9,306 nucleotides of DNA from Cyanobacteria bacterium UBA791 (GCA_002297005.1 DBIX01000006.1:1-9306), one strand, 5' to 3'. Positions 1 to 7,262 are shown, counted from the first letter of the stretch. Notes: generated by a model not told the origin, from the sequence alone. Program-made: numbers and translations.

Positions 1-44
1 GTTTTTATATAAGAGTAAGGTTTGGTTAAAGGTTTTATATTTTA

Positions 45-1169
45 ATGTTTAATACGGTTAGTTCTGTTCAACAAAAGAATTTGAATGCAAATACAAAAGC
101 ACAAAATGCTTATGTTACTAGCCCTATTCAAAAAGCCTCTGTAAAAACTCAAACAGTTTCTCCATCTTTAGCACACATGAACTACTTTTTAGGCGGTTTG
201 GCATTCAAAGGTCATTCTTGTGCTACATCTGATTTCAAAGTAGTTAAATTAAACGATGCACCTTGTGGTTGCTGTGGTATGCCAATGTTAACATACCAAC
301 AAAACCAACAACTTTGCAAAGAAGTATCTTCTAAAGCTGGTTCTGAATTAGCAGAATGCTTAACTGACAACAGAAAATACTTCAGAGGAAATGAAAGTGC
401 AATCTTAAATTATGTTATCTCTGAAGCAAGAAAAGACGAAATGACTTCAGTTGACTCAATTATCGCAAACACAACAGTTGACACTCACGAAATTTTCAAC
501 AACGAAAACAAAAGAGTATTAAACATCGTAAAATCATCATTATTAACAAACCATTGTAAAAACCAAGAAATCAATACTTACGTAGATAACACAATTGCTC
601 AATTAAATAGCGAAGATAACGTAAACTTTAGCAGAAACAAATTTTTATCAGGTTTAAACTCTTTACTAAACGCAAACGGTGACAAAGAATTAAAACACCA
701 AGTTTTAGATAGAGCAATTAAACTTCCTGTATCAGAAAAACAAATCGAAAAATTCTTTGAAAAATATCAAGGTGCGACAGCTGAAAAAATCATGACAAGA
801 TTATTAAACCCAGCAACAGCTACTGCAGAACACATTCAACCACATTCATTAAATGGTGCTAACAATACAGCTAACTACTTAGGTGAATGCCAAGAATGTA
901 ATAGCAAAAGAGGTAACTATGATTTAAACGATTATTGGATGACAAACTATCCAAATATGCCTGAATCAGCACAAGAAAATGTTGATTTCGTAACAGAAAA
1001 AATTATCGACGGCGAAATGGGTGACAAATATGATGATTACCCAGCAGATTTACAAAAAGCTTTAGATAAACAAACTAAAGGCGAAATCAAATTAAACGTA
1101 TTAAATCCTGAAGAAGTAAAAGCTGCAAGAGAAGCAAAACAAAAAGAAAAATCACAAAAAGCAGCATAA
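45..1169 (+). CDS. HNH-nuclease-like orphan protein, 374 aa
   Basis: Residues 262-290 match the core of the HNH (His-Asn-His/ββα-metal) endonuclease fold: E262-H263 followed by P266 and S268, then N273/N274 and N277, then the C282-x2-C285-N286 pair with K288-R289-G290. Classical members have a first CxxC just before the core; here the only good candidate is C74-G-C76-C77, about 185 residues earlier, with a mostly helical stretch between. Residues 1-45 are rich in S, T, Q, N and look disordered, followed by an LAFKG motif (52-56). The C-terminus (about 335-374) is Lys/Glu-rich. No signal peptide or membrane segment is visible. The ATG at 45 has only a weak AAAGG (28-32) upstream; a TATATAAG at 6-13 could be a -10 box, but the -35 would lie outside the window. 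By family the protein would cut or nick DNA, but the target is unknown. It stands alone, convergent with the flagellar genes, and is not obviously linked to them. Confidence 0.75.
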   Translation: MFNTVSSVQQKNLNANTKAQNAYVTSPIQKASVKTQTVSPSLAHMNYFLGGLAFKGHSCATSDFKVVKLNDAPCGCCGMPMLTYQQNQQLCKEVSSKAGSELAECLTDNRKYFRGNESAILNYVISEARKDEMTSVDSIIANTTVDTHEIFNNENKRVLNIVKSSLLTNHCKNQEINTYVDNTIAQLNSEDNVNFSRNKFLSGLNSLLNANGDKELKHQVLDRAIKLPVSEKQIEKFFEKYQGATAEKIMTRLLNPATATAEHIQPHSLNGANNTANYLGECQECNSKRGNYDLNDYWMTNYPNMPESAQENVDFVTEKIIDGEMGDKYDDYPADLQKALDKQTKGEIKLNVLNPEEVKAAREAKQKEKSQKAA

Positions 1170-1202
1170 TAAACTTCTATTTTAAGAGCAGAACGAAACG
1201 AG

Positions 1203-1260
1203 AAAACTAAACTATCAAATAAAAAACTACAAATACAAACTAAACAACTAAACTACAATT
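1203..1260 (+). other. G-free, AACTA-rich 3' untranslated stretch
   Basis: Between the HNH gene's stop and its terminator lies a 58-nt stretch with no G on the plus strand, containing six copies of AACTA. It cannot fold well and carries C but no G. It looks like an unstructured 3' UTR; a Rho-loading role is conceivable but unproven. Confidence 0.45.
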
Positions 1261-1286
1261 GACCAAGCTAACCCTTGGTCTTTTTT
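1261..1286 (+). terminator. Intrinsic terminator of the HNH gene
   Basis: A perfect 7-bp stem GACCAAG (1261-1267) / CTTGGTC (1274-1280) with a 6-nt loop is followed immediately by six T residues (1281-1286). It sits about 90 nt after the HNH stop codon. On the minus strand the hairpin is not followed by a T tract, so it should work only for plus-strand transcription. Confidence 0.88.
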
Positions 1287-1288
1287 AT

Positions 1289-1515
1289 TGCGTAAGCCGA
1301 TGTAAAGGCTGAAAACCATGTCATTCTAAAAACGTAAAAATTTGTGAGTGAAACGAACTTAAATTTTGAGCTGTTCAGAATCTTACCAATGGGGAATGGC
1401 AAAACATAACGTTGGCAAGATCCTGAAACAAGTTCAGGATGACACAAAAGGTATGACAAGACTCGTTTGTCACAATATTTACCCCTTGGATTGCTTCGCT
1501 TTCGCTCGCAATGAC
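1289..1515. repeat. Composite dispersed repeat array, copy A
   Basis: This gene-free block has three parts that recur in the same order at 7319-7656. First is a leader starting TGCGTAAGCCGATGT (1289-1303). Next is a 126-bp foldback element (1319-1444). Last is a 71-bp module (1445-1515) with a 31-nt core at 1465-1495 identical to 7602-7632, ending in GCAATGAC. Read on the minus strand, the sequences resemble the short dispersed repeats whose spurious translations contain 'HPELVSGS' and 'FARND', known from many unrelated bacteria. It is non-coding; the short open frames across it are translations of the repeat. Confidence 0.85.
1319..1444. repeat. 126-bp foldback (MITE-like) element, copy A
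   Basis: The ends are imperfect inverted repeats: TGTCATTCTAAA (1319-1330) and TTCAGGATGACA (1433-1444). Inside lie AAAATTT / AAATTTT and a long stem, 1374-1388 with 1413-1427. An 8-bp hairpin ATCCTGAA / TTCAGGAT (1420-1427, 1433-1440) closes the right end. It has the same length as the copy at 7456-7581, with about 10 mismatches and no gaps by my hand alignment. No transposase is encoded. No target-site duplication is clear. Confidence 0.8.
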
Positions 1516-1522
1516 GTAAAAA

Positions 1523-1558
1523 CCCTCACCCTAACCCTCTCCCTTAAAAGGGCGAGGG
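1523..1558. repeat. Short palindromic repeat (CCCTCACCCTAACCCTC type)
   Basis: CCCTC-T-CCC (1535-1543) pairs with GGG-C-GAGGG (1550-1558) around an A/T loop. The sequence starts CCCTCACCCTAACCC. It resembles a very widespread dispersed bacterial repeat that gives spurious 'TLTLSL' or 'PSP' translations. It separates foldback copies A and B and has no associated gene. Confidence 0.6.
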
Positions 1559-1583
1559 AACATAAAAATCGACTAAAAAAACA

Positions 1584-1684
1584 TGTCATTCTGAAAGCGT
1601 AAAAATTTGTGAGTGAAACGAACCTAAATTTTGAGCTATTCAGAATCTTACCAATGATGAATAGCAAAACATAACGCTGGTAAG
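1584..1684. repeat. Foldback (MITE-like) element, copy B, right end missing
   Basis: This is the first 101 bp of the element found complete at 1319-1444 and 7456-7581, in the same orientation. It begins TGTCATTCTGAA and contains TTCAGAATCTTACCA (1639-1653). It stops after TGGTAAG (1678-1684), so the right terminal hairpin and inverted repeat are absent. About 7 mismatches separate it from the 7456 copy. The break is exactly where a TTGTAGGT hairpin begins. Confidence 0.8.
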
Positions 1685-1713
1685 TTGTAGGTCGGATTTA
1701 CTAATCCGACAAG
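1685..1713. repeat. TTGTAGGT-type hairpin repeat just after fliI
   Basis: A perfect 8-bp stem GTCGGATT (1691-1698) / AATCCGAC (1703-1710) with loop TACT is preceded by TTGTAG. It lies two bases beyond the fliI stop. It has the same plan as the hairpin at 7706-7734, in opposite orientation, and resembles the 'GTAGGTTGGG...CCCAAC' repeats scattered through cyanobacterial and other genomes. There is no T tract on the minus-strand side, so it is a poor intrinsic terminator, although it could protect the 3' end of the fli mRNA. Confidence 0.65.
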
Positions 1714-1715
1714 TC

Positions 1716-3044
1716 CTAGCCAAGCAAATGTTCTAGTTGTTCAAGGGTTTCTTCGTAAACGCATTTATCAGTTGTTGACTGTTTTAAGAAAGCATTAATT
1801 TTATCAATAAATTTAATAGCCTCGTCACATTCAGGGTTTGAACCTTTAATATATGCCCCAATATTAATCAAGTCTTCGTTTTTACGGTAAACTGCCATCA
1901 AGTTTCTAATTTTACCAGCAGCAGCTCTGTGTTCTTTTGTTGTAACGTCACCCATAACACGGCTTATTGATTGCAATACATCCACCGCTGGAAAATGGTT
2001 TTTGTGTGCTAATTCACGAGAAAGCATAATGTGACCGTCAAGAATACTTCTTGCTGTATCAGAAACAGGTTCATTAAAATCGTCACCCTCAACAAGTACT
2101 GTATAAAGTGCTGTCATCGTACCTTTATCATTAGAGCCAGCTCTCTCCATAAGTTGAGGCATAATCGCAAACATGCTTGGCGGATAACCTTTTGTAGCAG
2201 CAGGTTCATTCAAAGACAAACCGACTTGTCGTTGTGCCATGGCAATACGAGTTACAGAGTCAAGCATAAACAATACATCTAAACCCTTATCTCTAAAATA
2301 TTCAGCAATAGTTGTTGCAACAAAGGCTGCCTTAATTTTTACCAAGTCAGGAGCATCCGAAGTTGAAGCTACAACGACAGAACGTCGCATACCCTCTTCG
2401 CCAAGAATATCCTCGATAAACTCTTTAACCTCACGACCACGTTCACCGATTAAGGCAATAACATTAATATCAGCGGTCGTATTTTTAGCCATCATACCCA
2501 TTGTAGTACTTTTACCAACACCTGAACCAGCAAAAATACCCATACGTTGACCTTTTCCGACAGTAATAAAACCATCAACTGATTTAATACCCAAAGGTAA
2601 AGGTTCACAAATTCTATTTCTCTTCAAAGGATTAATAATGTCAGCCTTTGTAGAACGGTAGTTTTGACAACGGATTTCACCCAAATTATCAATAGGATTT
2701 CCTAAACCGTCCAAGACTCTTCCCAAAAGTTGTTCTCCAACTTTGATTTTCATCGGAGCACCAGTATTCACAACAGTTGCCCCCGGTTGAATACCTTCCA
2801 TTTTGCCCAATGGCATTAATTGAAGTTTATCAACTCTTCCGTCGTCAGATTGCTTAAAACCAACAACTTCTGCCCAAATAGGTTCACTCGTATCATGCGG
2901 ATAGATATAACACAAGTCACCAATACTAGCTTGAGGACCTTCTGATTCAATAATCAAAGAGATAACCTGAGTAACTTTTCCTATTTCTTTTATAGTATTT
3001 GTTTCTTCAATAATTTGTGAAAATTTTTCCTTATTGAACATCAT
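1716..3044 (-). CDS. fliI: Flagellum-specific export ATPase FliI
   Basis: FliI is the cytoplasmic ATPase of the flagellar type III export machine; it is related to F1-ATPase subunits and forms a hexamer regulated by FliH. Numbered from the ATG at 3044 (442 aa, normal for the family): an N-terminal β-barrel domain to about 90; Walker A AGSGVGKST at 172-180 (K178, T180); GERGRE at 200-205 with the likely catalytic E201; Walker B ending LFMLDS with D262; the FliI-typical NEPAATKGYPPS at 279-290; and SISR with R362 near the nucleotide interface. The open frame extends to a GTG at 3050, but that codon lies inside the best SD, AGGTG (3048-3052 on the minus strand), so ATG 3044 or the adjacent ATG 3041 is the likelier start. 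It overlaps the end of fliH by 14 nt, which implies translational coupling. No fliJ follows; the cluster ends in repeats. Confidence 0.96.
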   Translation of the reverse strand: MMFNKEKFSQIIEETNTIKEIGKVTQVISLIIESEGPQASIGDLCYIYPHDTSEPIWAEVVGFKQSDDGRVDKLQLMPLGKMEGIQPGATVVNTGAPMKIKVGEQLLGRVLDGLGNPIDNLGEIRCQNYRSTKADIINPLKRNRICEPLPLGIKSVDGFITVGKGQRMGIFAGSGVGKSTTMGMMAKNTTADINVIALIGERGREVKEFIEDILGEEGMRRSVVVASTSDAPDLVKIKAAFVATTIAEYFRDKGLDVLFMLDSVTRIAMAQRQVGLSLNEPAATKGYPPSMFAIMPQLMERAGSNDKGTMTALYTVLVEGDDFNEPVSDTARSILDGHIMLSRELAHKNHFPAVDVLQSISRVMGDVTTKEHRAAAGKIRNLMAVYRKNEDLINIGAYIKGSNPECDEAIKFIDKINAFLKQSTTDKCVYEETLEQLEHLLG

Positions 3045-4614
3045 TTTCACCTATTATATTGTTATCTTCAATAGGAGTAAGTTTGTCCAACTTTGATTTT
3101 ATATCAATTTCGCCACTAATATCGTCTGAAATATCAAAATCCTCGTCCAAATGTTCAAATTCGAAAGGTTTTACCTCATTTTCGATTTCTTTTTCAACTT
3201 TATCAACTTTTTCTAAAGAATCTTCAATAATCTTTTCATCTTGTTGTGGAATTTCAGGCTGAACTTCTTCTGCTTTTATATTTTCATCATAAATTTGAAT
3301 ATCTTCTTTTAATAATTCATCTGAAGTTTCAACATTCTGAACTTGTTGAGCATCTTCAACTACAGGCTCATGAGAAGTTTCTGCCTGAGCTTGAATTTCA
3401 TTTTCTATAAATTGTTCTTGAGGAGATTCCACAAGCTTTGGTTCTTCAACTTGCAAATCTACTGATTGAGAGTTATTTATAAACTCGTCAAGATTCTGTG
3501 TTTCGTCAACAATAGAAGTTGATTCAACAATATCATCAAGATTTTCATATTCATCAAGATTTATCTCATTAATTTTTTCTGCCTCCGTTTGAGAAGCAGA
3601 ATTCTCTTCTGTTTTCATAGAGTCTAAATCAAGGTTTTCATAATATTTTGCATCTTCATCACGAATTTTGTCATCATAAGATGGAATATCTTCCAATTCA
3701 CTCAAAAATTCAGCAATATTTGCATCATCAGAAAGTTCGATTTGCTCAATTGCATTTATATCTGGTTCTTGTAAAGACATTATATACTCATCAAAAGACT
3801 CATCCTCTGAATTGTAAGCCTCATATAATTTTTCAGCAATTTCGTTAATTTGAGATTTAACTCTGCTATCGACTCTTGTAAGAGGTGATTCTACAATTGT
3901 GCCATCTGCTGAAACAGCGTTATCTTCAATGATTTTGATATTTTGTAATTGAGGAATATCTTCTTTTATTCTGTCAGAAACCGAATTTAAGGCATCTAAA
4001 AGTTTTGGATTAATAATAATTGTAATATCTTCCTTGTCTTTTAATTCCTTAATAGCATTTTCAGTTAAAGCTTTTAAAATATCAGGATTTATCTCAACCT
4101 CTTTTGTACAAACCTTTTTAGCAATTTCTACAACAAGATTTATAATATCAAGTTCAGAAGATTTTATAATATTGCTTTTTAAATCAAACTGGCATTTTGC
4201 AAAATCATCTACTGAATGAATTTTGTTTTCTAATTCATTTGTAATAACTACATAACCCTGTTTGTATCCATCATCGTAACCTGTTTGATAAGCCTCTGCT
4301 CTTATTTTTTCAGCCTCTTGAGCCATTTGGTCGTCAAAAGCTTTTTTTTCAGCCTCACGTTGTTGAGCTATTTGTTCATTTTCTTGTGCAACCTTGTTAT
4401 TTTGTTCTTGGACTAGGGCTTCAGCTTGTTCTTGAGCCTCTTTAAGAATAGTTTCCTTACGTTCTTTTGCTTTTTCAACTTCTAAATTAAGCAGACGTAA
4501 ATCCTCCTTGAGTTTTATAAGCTCAGGAGAATCAGGTTTTTCTTCTTTTTCTTTTTCTATAGGTAATACAAAACTGTCACCAAATTTGACATTTGTACTT
4601 CTAATCCTAGTCAA
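3031..4614 (-). CDS. fliH: Flagellar assembly protein FliH with long acidic C-terminal tail
   Basis: FliH binds the FliI ATPase, holds it in check and links it to FliN at the C-ring and to the export gate. Residues 30-110 are a charged coiled coil. They run into the FliH glycine-repeat hallmark TGYDDGYKQGY (111-121; G112, G116, G120 spaced xxx). Residues 150-265 form the FliH/YscL-like C-terminal domain, ending in ADGTIVES and VDSRVKSQINEIAEKL (236-263). Most FliH proteins stop about here (roughly 230-280 aa); this one continues for about 260 residues (267-527) of Asp/Glu-rich, apparently disordered sequence. The start is a TTG at 4614, supported by GAGGA (4623-4627, minus strand) at 8-nt spacing; no ATG or GTG lies nearby. 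The gene overlaps fliG by 8 nt and fliI by 14 nt. The reading frame is uninterrupted, so the tail is not an obvious frameshift product. Confidence 0.92.
   Translation of the reverse strand: MTRIRSTNVKFGDSFVLPIEKEKEEKPDSPELIKLKEDLRLLNLEVEKAKERKETILKEAQEQAEALVQEQNNKVAQENEQIAQQREAEKKAFDDQMAQEAEKIRAEAYQTGYDDGYKQGYVVITNELENKIHSVDDFAKCQFDLKSNIIKSSELDIINLVVEIAKKVCTKEVEINPDILKALTENAIKELKDKEDITIIINPKLLDALNSVSDRIKEDIPQLQNIKIIEDNAVSADGTIVESPLTRVDSRVKSQINEIAEKLYEAYNSEDESFDEYIMSLQEPDINAIEQIELSDDANIAEFLSELEDIPSYDDKIRDEDAKYYENLDLDSMKTEENSASQTEAEKINEINLDEYENLDDIVESTSIVDETQNLDEFINNSQSVDLQVEEPKLVESPQEQFIENEIQAQAETSHEPVVEDAQQVQNVETSDELLKEDIQIYDENIKAEEVQPEIPQQDEKIIEDSLEKVDKVEKEIENEVKPFEFEHLDEDFDISDDISGEIDIKSKLDKLTPIEDNNIIGENDVQ
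3048..3052 (-). promoter_or_regulatory. Ribosome binding site that decides the fliI start
   Basis: On the minus strand, AGGTG is followed by AAA-ATG-ATG. It lies 3 nt before the ATG at 3044 and 6 nt before the ATG at 3041, and it contains the alternative GTG at 3050, which therefore cannot be served by it. The site lies inside the last codons of fliH. Confidence 0.6.
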
Positions 4615-5668
4615 TTAATTCGTCCTCATTGTTTTCACCACGAGAAATAACGATTTCACCGAATACTTCAAGGTTTCTGATAATACCAATAATTTTTGTT
4701 TGAACTTCTTGAACTTCTCTAGCTCTAACTGGTCCAAGATATTCAATTTCATCTTGCAACATTTCTTGAGCTCTATCTGACATATTTCTAAAGATTTTTT
4801 CTCTAAGGTCAGATTTTGTACCTTTAAGAGATAGAGCAAGGTCTTTTGTATCAACTTCACGCAAGATTCTTTGAATAGCTCTATCGTCAAGATTAATAAT
4901 ATCTTCAAATACGAACATCAATTCTCTAACTTCTTCTGCAAGAGATGGATTTTCAACTTCTAAAAGTTCAATAACATTCTTTTCTGTATTTCTGTCTGAA
5001 CAGTTCAAGATATTTGCTAAAGTATCGATACCACCAGCTTTTGAGAAGTCTTGTACCATAACTGAAGAGAATTTGTTTTCAACGATTTTTTCAATTTCAC
5101 CCAAAATTTCTGGGTTAGTTGTTTCCATGTCTGCAATTTTCATAGCAACTTGAGCCTGAGTTTCTGGTGGCAAATAGTTTAGAACTTTTGCTGAGTGTTC
5201 AGGTTTTAAGTAAGCCATAATCAACGCAATCAATTGAGGATTTTCATTTTGAAACGATGTAGCCAACTGCCCAGGGTCTGCTTCGTTGAAGAATTGAAAG
5301 GGATTGGAATTCATCATTGTCATTAACTTATTAAGCATTTTTTCTGCTTGGCTTTCACCATAAGTCATTTCTAACAATTGTTTTGCGTAATTAATACCAC
5401 CTGAAGAAATGTAAGTGCTTGCTTGGAATAAAGCTCTAAATTCTTCAAGAATATCTGTTAAAATATCACTTGGAACTTTGTTTAAGCTTGCAATTTCTAG
5501 AGTAATTTGTTCTAGCAAATCCTCATCAGAAATATTTTTTAAGACTTCGCTGGCTGTTGTTGGACCAAGCAAAATCAACAAGGCTGCAACCTTTTGAGTT
5601 GAAGTCATCGTTGCAAGTGATATAGTTTGATCAATATCTTTATTTTCGTTTTTATTATTTGTTGCCAT
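4607..5668 (-). CDS. fliG: Flagellar motor switch protein FliG
   Basis: FliG, 353 aa, is the C-ring protein that binds FliF at its N-terminus, FliM in the middle, and the MotA/MotB-type stator at its C-terminus. Residues 20-110 are the FliG N domain (LLILLGPTTASEVLKNI at 30-46). The middle domain contains NENPQLIALIMAYL at 141-154, the position of the usual EHPQ motif, here ENPQ with Asn for His. The hinge motif is AGGIDTLANILN at 211-222. In the C-terminal domain, the charged residues that meet the stator in E. coli (K264, R281, D288, D289, R297) align at a constant offset with K282, R299, D306, E307 and R315, so torque generation should be intact. The ATG at 5668 follows AAGGA at 9-nt spacing, located in the last codons of fliF. 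Only 5 nt separate the two genes, and fliF ends in two consecutive TAA codons. Confidence 0.97.
   Translation of the reverse strand: MATNNKNENKDIDQTISLATMTSTQKVAALLILLGPTTASEVLKNISDEDLLEQITLEIASLNKVPSDILTDILEEFRALFQASTYISSGGINYAKQLLEMTYGESQAEKMLNKLMTMMNSNPFQFFNEADPGQLATSFQNENPQLIALIMAYLKPEHSAKVLNYLPPETQAQVAMKIADMETTNPEILGEIEKIVENKFSSVMVQDFSKAGGIDTLANILNCSDRNTEKNVIELLEVENPSLAEEVRELMFVFEDIINLDDRAIQRILREVDTKDLALSLKGTKSDLREKIFRNMSDRAQEMLQDEIEYLGPVRAREVQEVQTKIIGIIRNLEVFGEIVISRGENNEDELID
4623..4627 (-). promoter_or_regulatory. Ribosome binding site supporting the TTG start of fliH
   Basis: GAGGA on the minus strand lies 8 nt before the TTG codon at 4614 and inside the end of fliG. It is the evidence that translation begins at this rare start codon. 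Confidence 0.65.
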
Positions 5669-5673
5669 TTTTA

Positions 5674-7233
5674 TTAATCCTTAATAAATGATGTTAATAT
5701 TCTTGCGGCCTCGGCAGGGTCTGCCATGATAGCCTCGTTAAGTTCTATTCTTGTTTTTTCAAGTTCAGGGTCTAAGTGAGCCTCAAGCGTTGGTAAAGAT
5801 TCAGAAAGAATAATATCTGGAATATCATCCTTGATTTCAGGTAAAGTAGGTTCAATAATTTTTTGATTATAAGTATCTTCTTTACCGTAGATTTTACCAG
5901 CTTTTGACATAAGACTCTTGATAATAAACAAGGCTGCCAAACCTAAAATCAAGACAACAAGTAATGGTCCAAGTTTTGTTGTTACGTATTCAACATTTGA
6001 ATTTTTCTTGAACTCTTTCATTACTTCTGCTTGAGCAGCTTTTTCTTCAGCAAGTCCCTCGAATTGTAAACTTGTAATAGTAATTACGTCGCCTCTTTCG
6101 TAATCAGCACCGGCTGCAGATAATACTAAACCTTTTAGTTCGTCTTTTTCTTTTTGAGTCAAAATTTTATTTACGGCAACAGCAATTGTCATTCTCTTTA
6201 CAGTTCCTGGTGCGTAAATAATTTGTTTAACTTCTTTTGATACGCTGTAGTTTACAGCATTTTTTTCTTTTGAATAATTTAAATTTTTTCTATCAACATT
6301 TGCACTTGCTGGTGTTTGATTTGGATTTTCATAAGTTTCAATTTCACTTTGAGAACTTGTTACAACACCTTGTGCATTGTCACCACCTACTGGGATATAA
6401 CTTTCAATAGTAGCTTTTGCACTATTAAAATCAATATCAGCCGATACTTGAACATTTACATTATCTTTACCGACAATTTTTTCAAGAACTTCTACAACTT
6501 TTTCAGAAGTTTGTTTTTCAAGATTAGTTTTAAAAGATTCCATATCGTTAGAATTTTTACCATTTTCATCAGATAAACTGTTACCAGCTTGGTCTGTGAT
6601 GAAAACTCTATCAGGAGTCATTCTAGGAACAGAATATGCTACTAAGTTTTTGATAGCTTTAACTTGTGAAGATTTAAGTCTGTACCCTGGTTTAAGAATA
6701 AGCATAACAGATGCAGTTGGAACTTCGTCCTTGTCTTGGAAAATTGAACGTTCAGGCTCTGCAAGTTGAACTCTTACACTTTGAATACCACTCATTTTTT
6801 CAATAGAACGAGTTAATTCACCTTGGAAAATTCTTTGTTTTGTTAATTTGTTTTTGAAATCTGTTGAACCTAATTGCATATCATCAAGTAGTTCAAAACC
6901 TTGTGTTTGAATTTGGATAAGGTCATTTTCTGCTACAAATAAACGTAGGTCGTCTTTTTCTTTTGAATGAACCATGATTGTCTTTTTATCATCAGCCATT
7001 TTGTAAGCATGACCATTTTTCTTTAAGCTTTCAACAATGTTTGCAGCATCAGTTTCGTTTAAATCAGTATATAAAACAGCCCAGTCAGGCTCCATAGATT
7101 TTACTAAAAAGAAAGTTGATAAAGCAACGATTACGATAATCATTGACATTAAGCCAACTTTTTGTGGCATCGATAACCCTGCCCATATTTTCTTTAAATC
7201 ATCTGAAAGTAACTTTATATAATTATTTTCCAT
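5674..7233 (-). CDS. fliF: Flagellar MS-ring protein FliF
   Basis: FliF, 519 aa (slightly short for a family usually near 550), oligomerises in the inner membrane as the MS-ring, on which rotor and export apparatus are built. One membrane helix lies at 26-45 and a second at 421-441. Between them are the YscJ/FliF-type ring-building domains (about 47-220), with the motif VRVQLAEPERSIF at 153-165 and a proline-containing linker. The FliF-specific region (about 230-400) includes ENPNQTP (302-308), NYSVSKEVKQ (328-337) and APGTVKRMTIAV (341-352). The final stretch, MADPAEAARILTSFIKD (503-519), is the FliG-binding tail, matching the FliG immediately downstream. The ATG at 7233 follows a good SD, AGGGGA (7237-7242, minus strand). 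It is the first gene of the fliFGHI unit, with a promoter 30-58 nt upstream. Confidence 0.97.
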   Translation of the reverse strand: MENNYIKLLSDDLKKIWAGLSMPQKVGLMSMIIVIVALSTFFLVKSMEPDWAVLYTDLNETDAANIVESLKKNGHAYKMADDKKTIMVHSKEKDDLRLFVAENDLIQIQTQGFELLDDMQLGSTDFKNKLTKQRIFQGELTRSIEKMSGIQSVRVQLAEPERSIFQDKDEVPTASVMLILKPGYRLKSSQVKAIKNLVAYSVPRMTPDRVFITDQAGNSLSDENGKNSNDMESFKTNLEKQTSEKVVEVLEKIVGKDNVNVQVSADIDFNSAKATIESYIPVGGDNAQGVVTSSQSEIETYENPNQTPASANVDRKNLNYSKEKNAVNYSVSKEVKQIIYAPGTVKRMTIAVAVNKILTQKEKDELKGLVLSAAGADYERGDVITITSLQFEGLAEEKAAQAEVMKEFKKNSNVEYVTTKLGPLLVVLILGLAALFIIKSLMSKAGKIYGKEDTYNQKIIEPTLPEIKDDIPDIILSESLPTLEAHLDPELEKTRIELNEAIMADPAEAARILTSFIKD

Positions 7234-7262
7234 AATTCCCCTAATTTTATAATTTTACTAAT

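Noticed and set aside
1268..1667. Short open frames on both strands with peptides such as HPELVSGS and FAFARND
   Set aside because: They lie wholly within the dispersed repeats, lack convincing ribosome sites, and their near-identical translations recur at 7297-7718. They are products of repeat sequence, not genes.
1685..1713. Intrinsic terminator for the fliFGHI operon
   Set aside because: The hairpin is well placed, but no T tract follows on the minus strand, so I call it a repeat/3' hairpin rather than a terminator.
1289..1715. Possible CRISPR array in the repeat-rich intergenic region
   Set aside because: The repeats are long, palindromic, unevenly spaced and interrupted by other modules; there are no regular 25-40 bp repeat/spacer units and no cas genes.
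4615..4908. 97-aa open frame on the minus strand inside fliG
   Set aside because: It lies entirely within the well-conserved FliG C-terminal domain in another frame; Lys/Leu-rich sequence there is a composition artefact.
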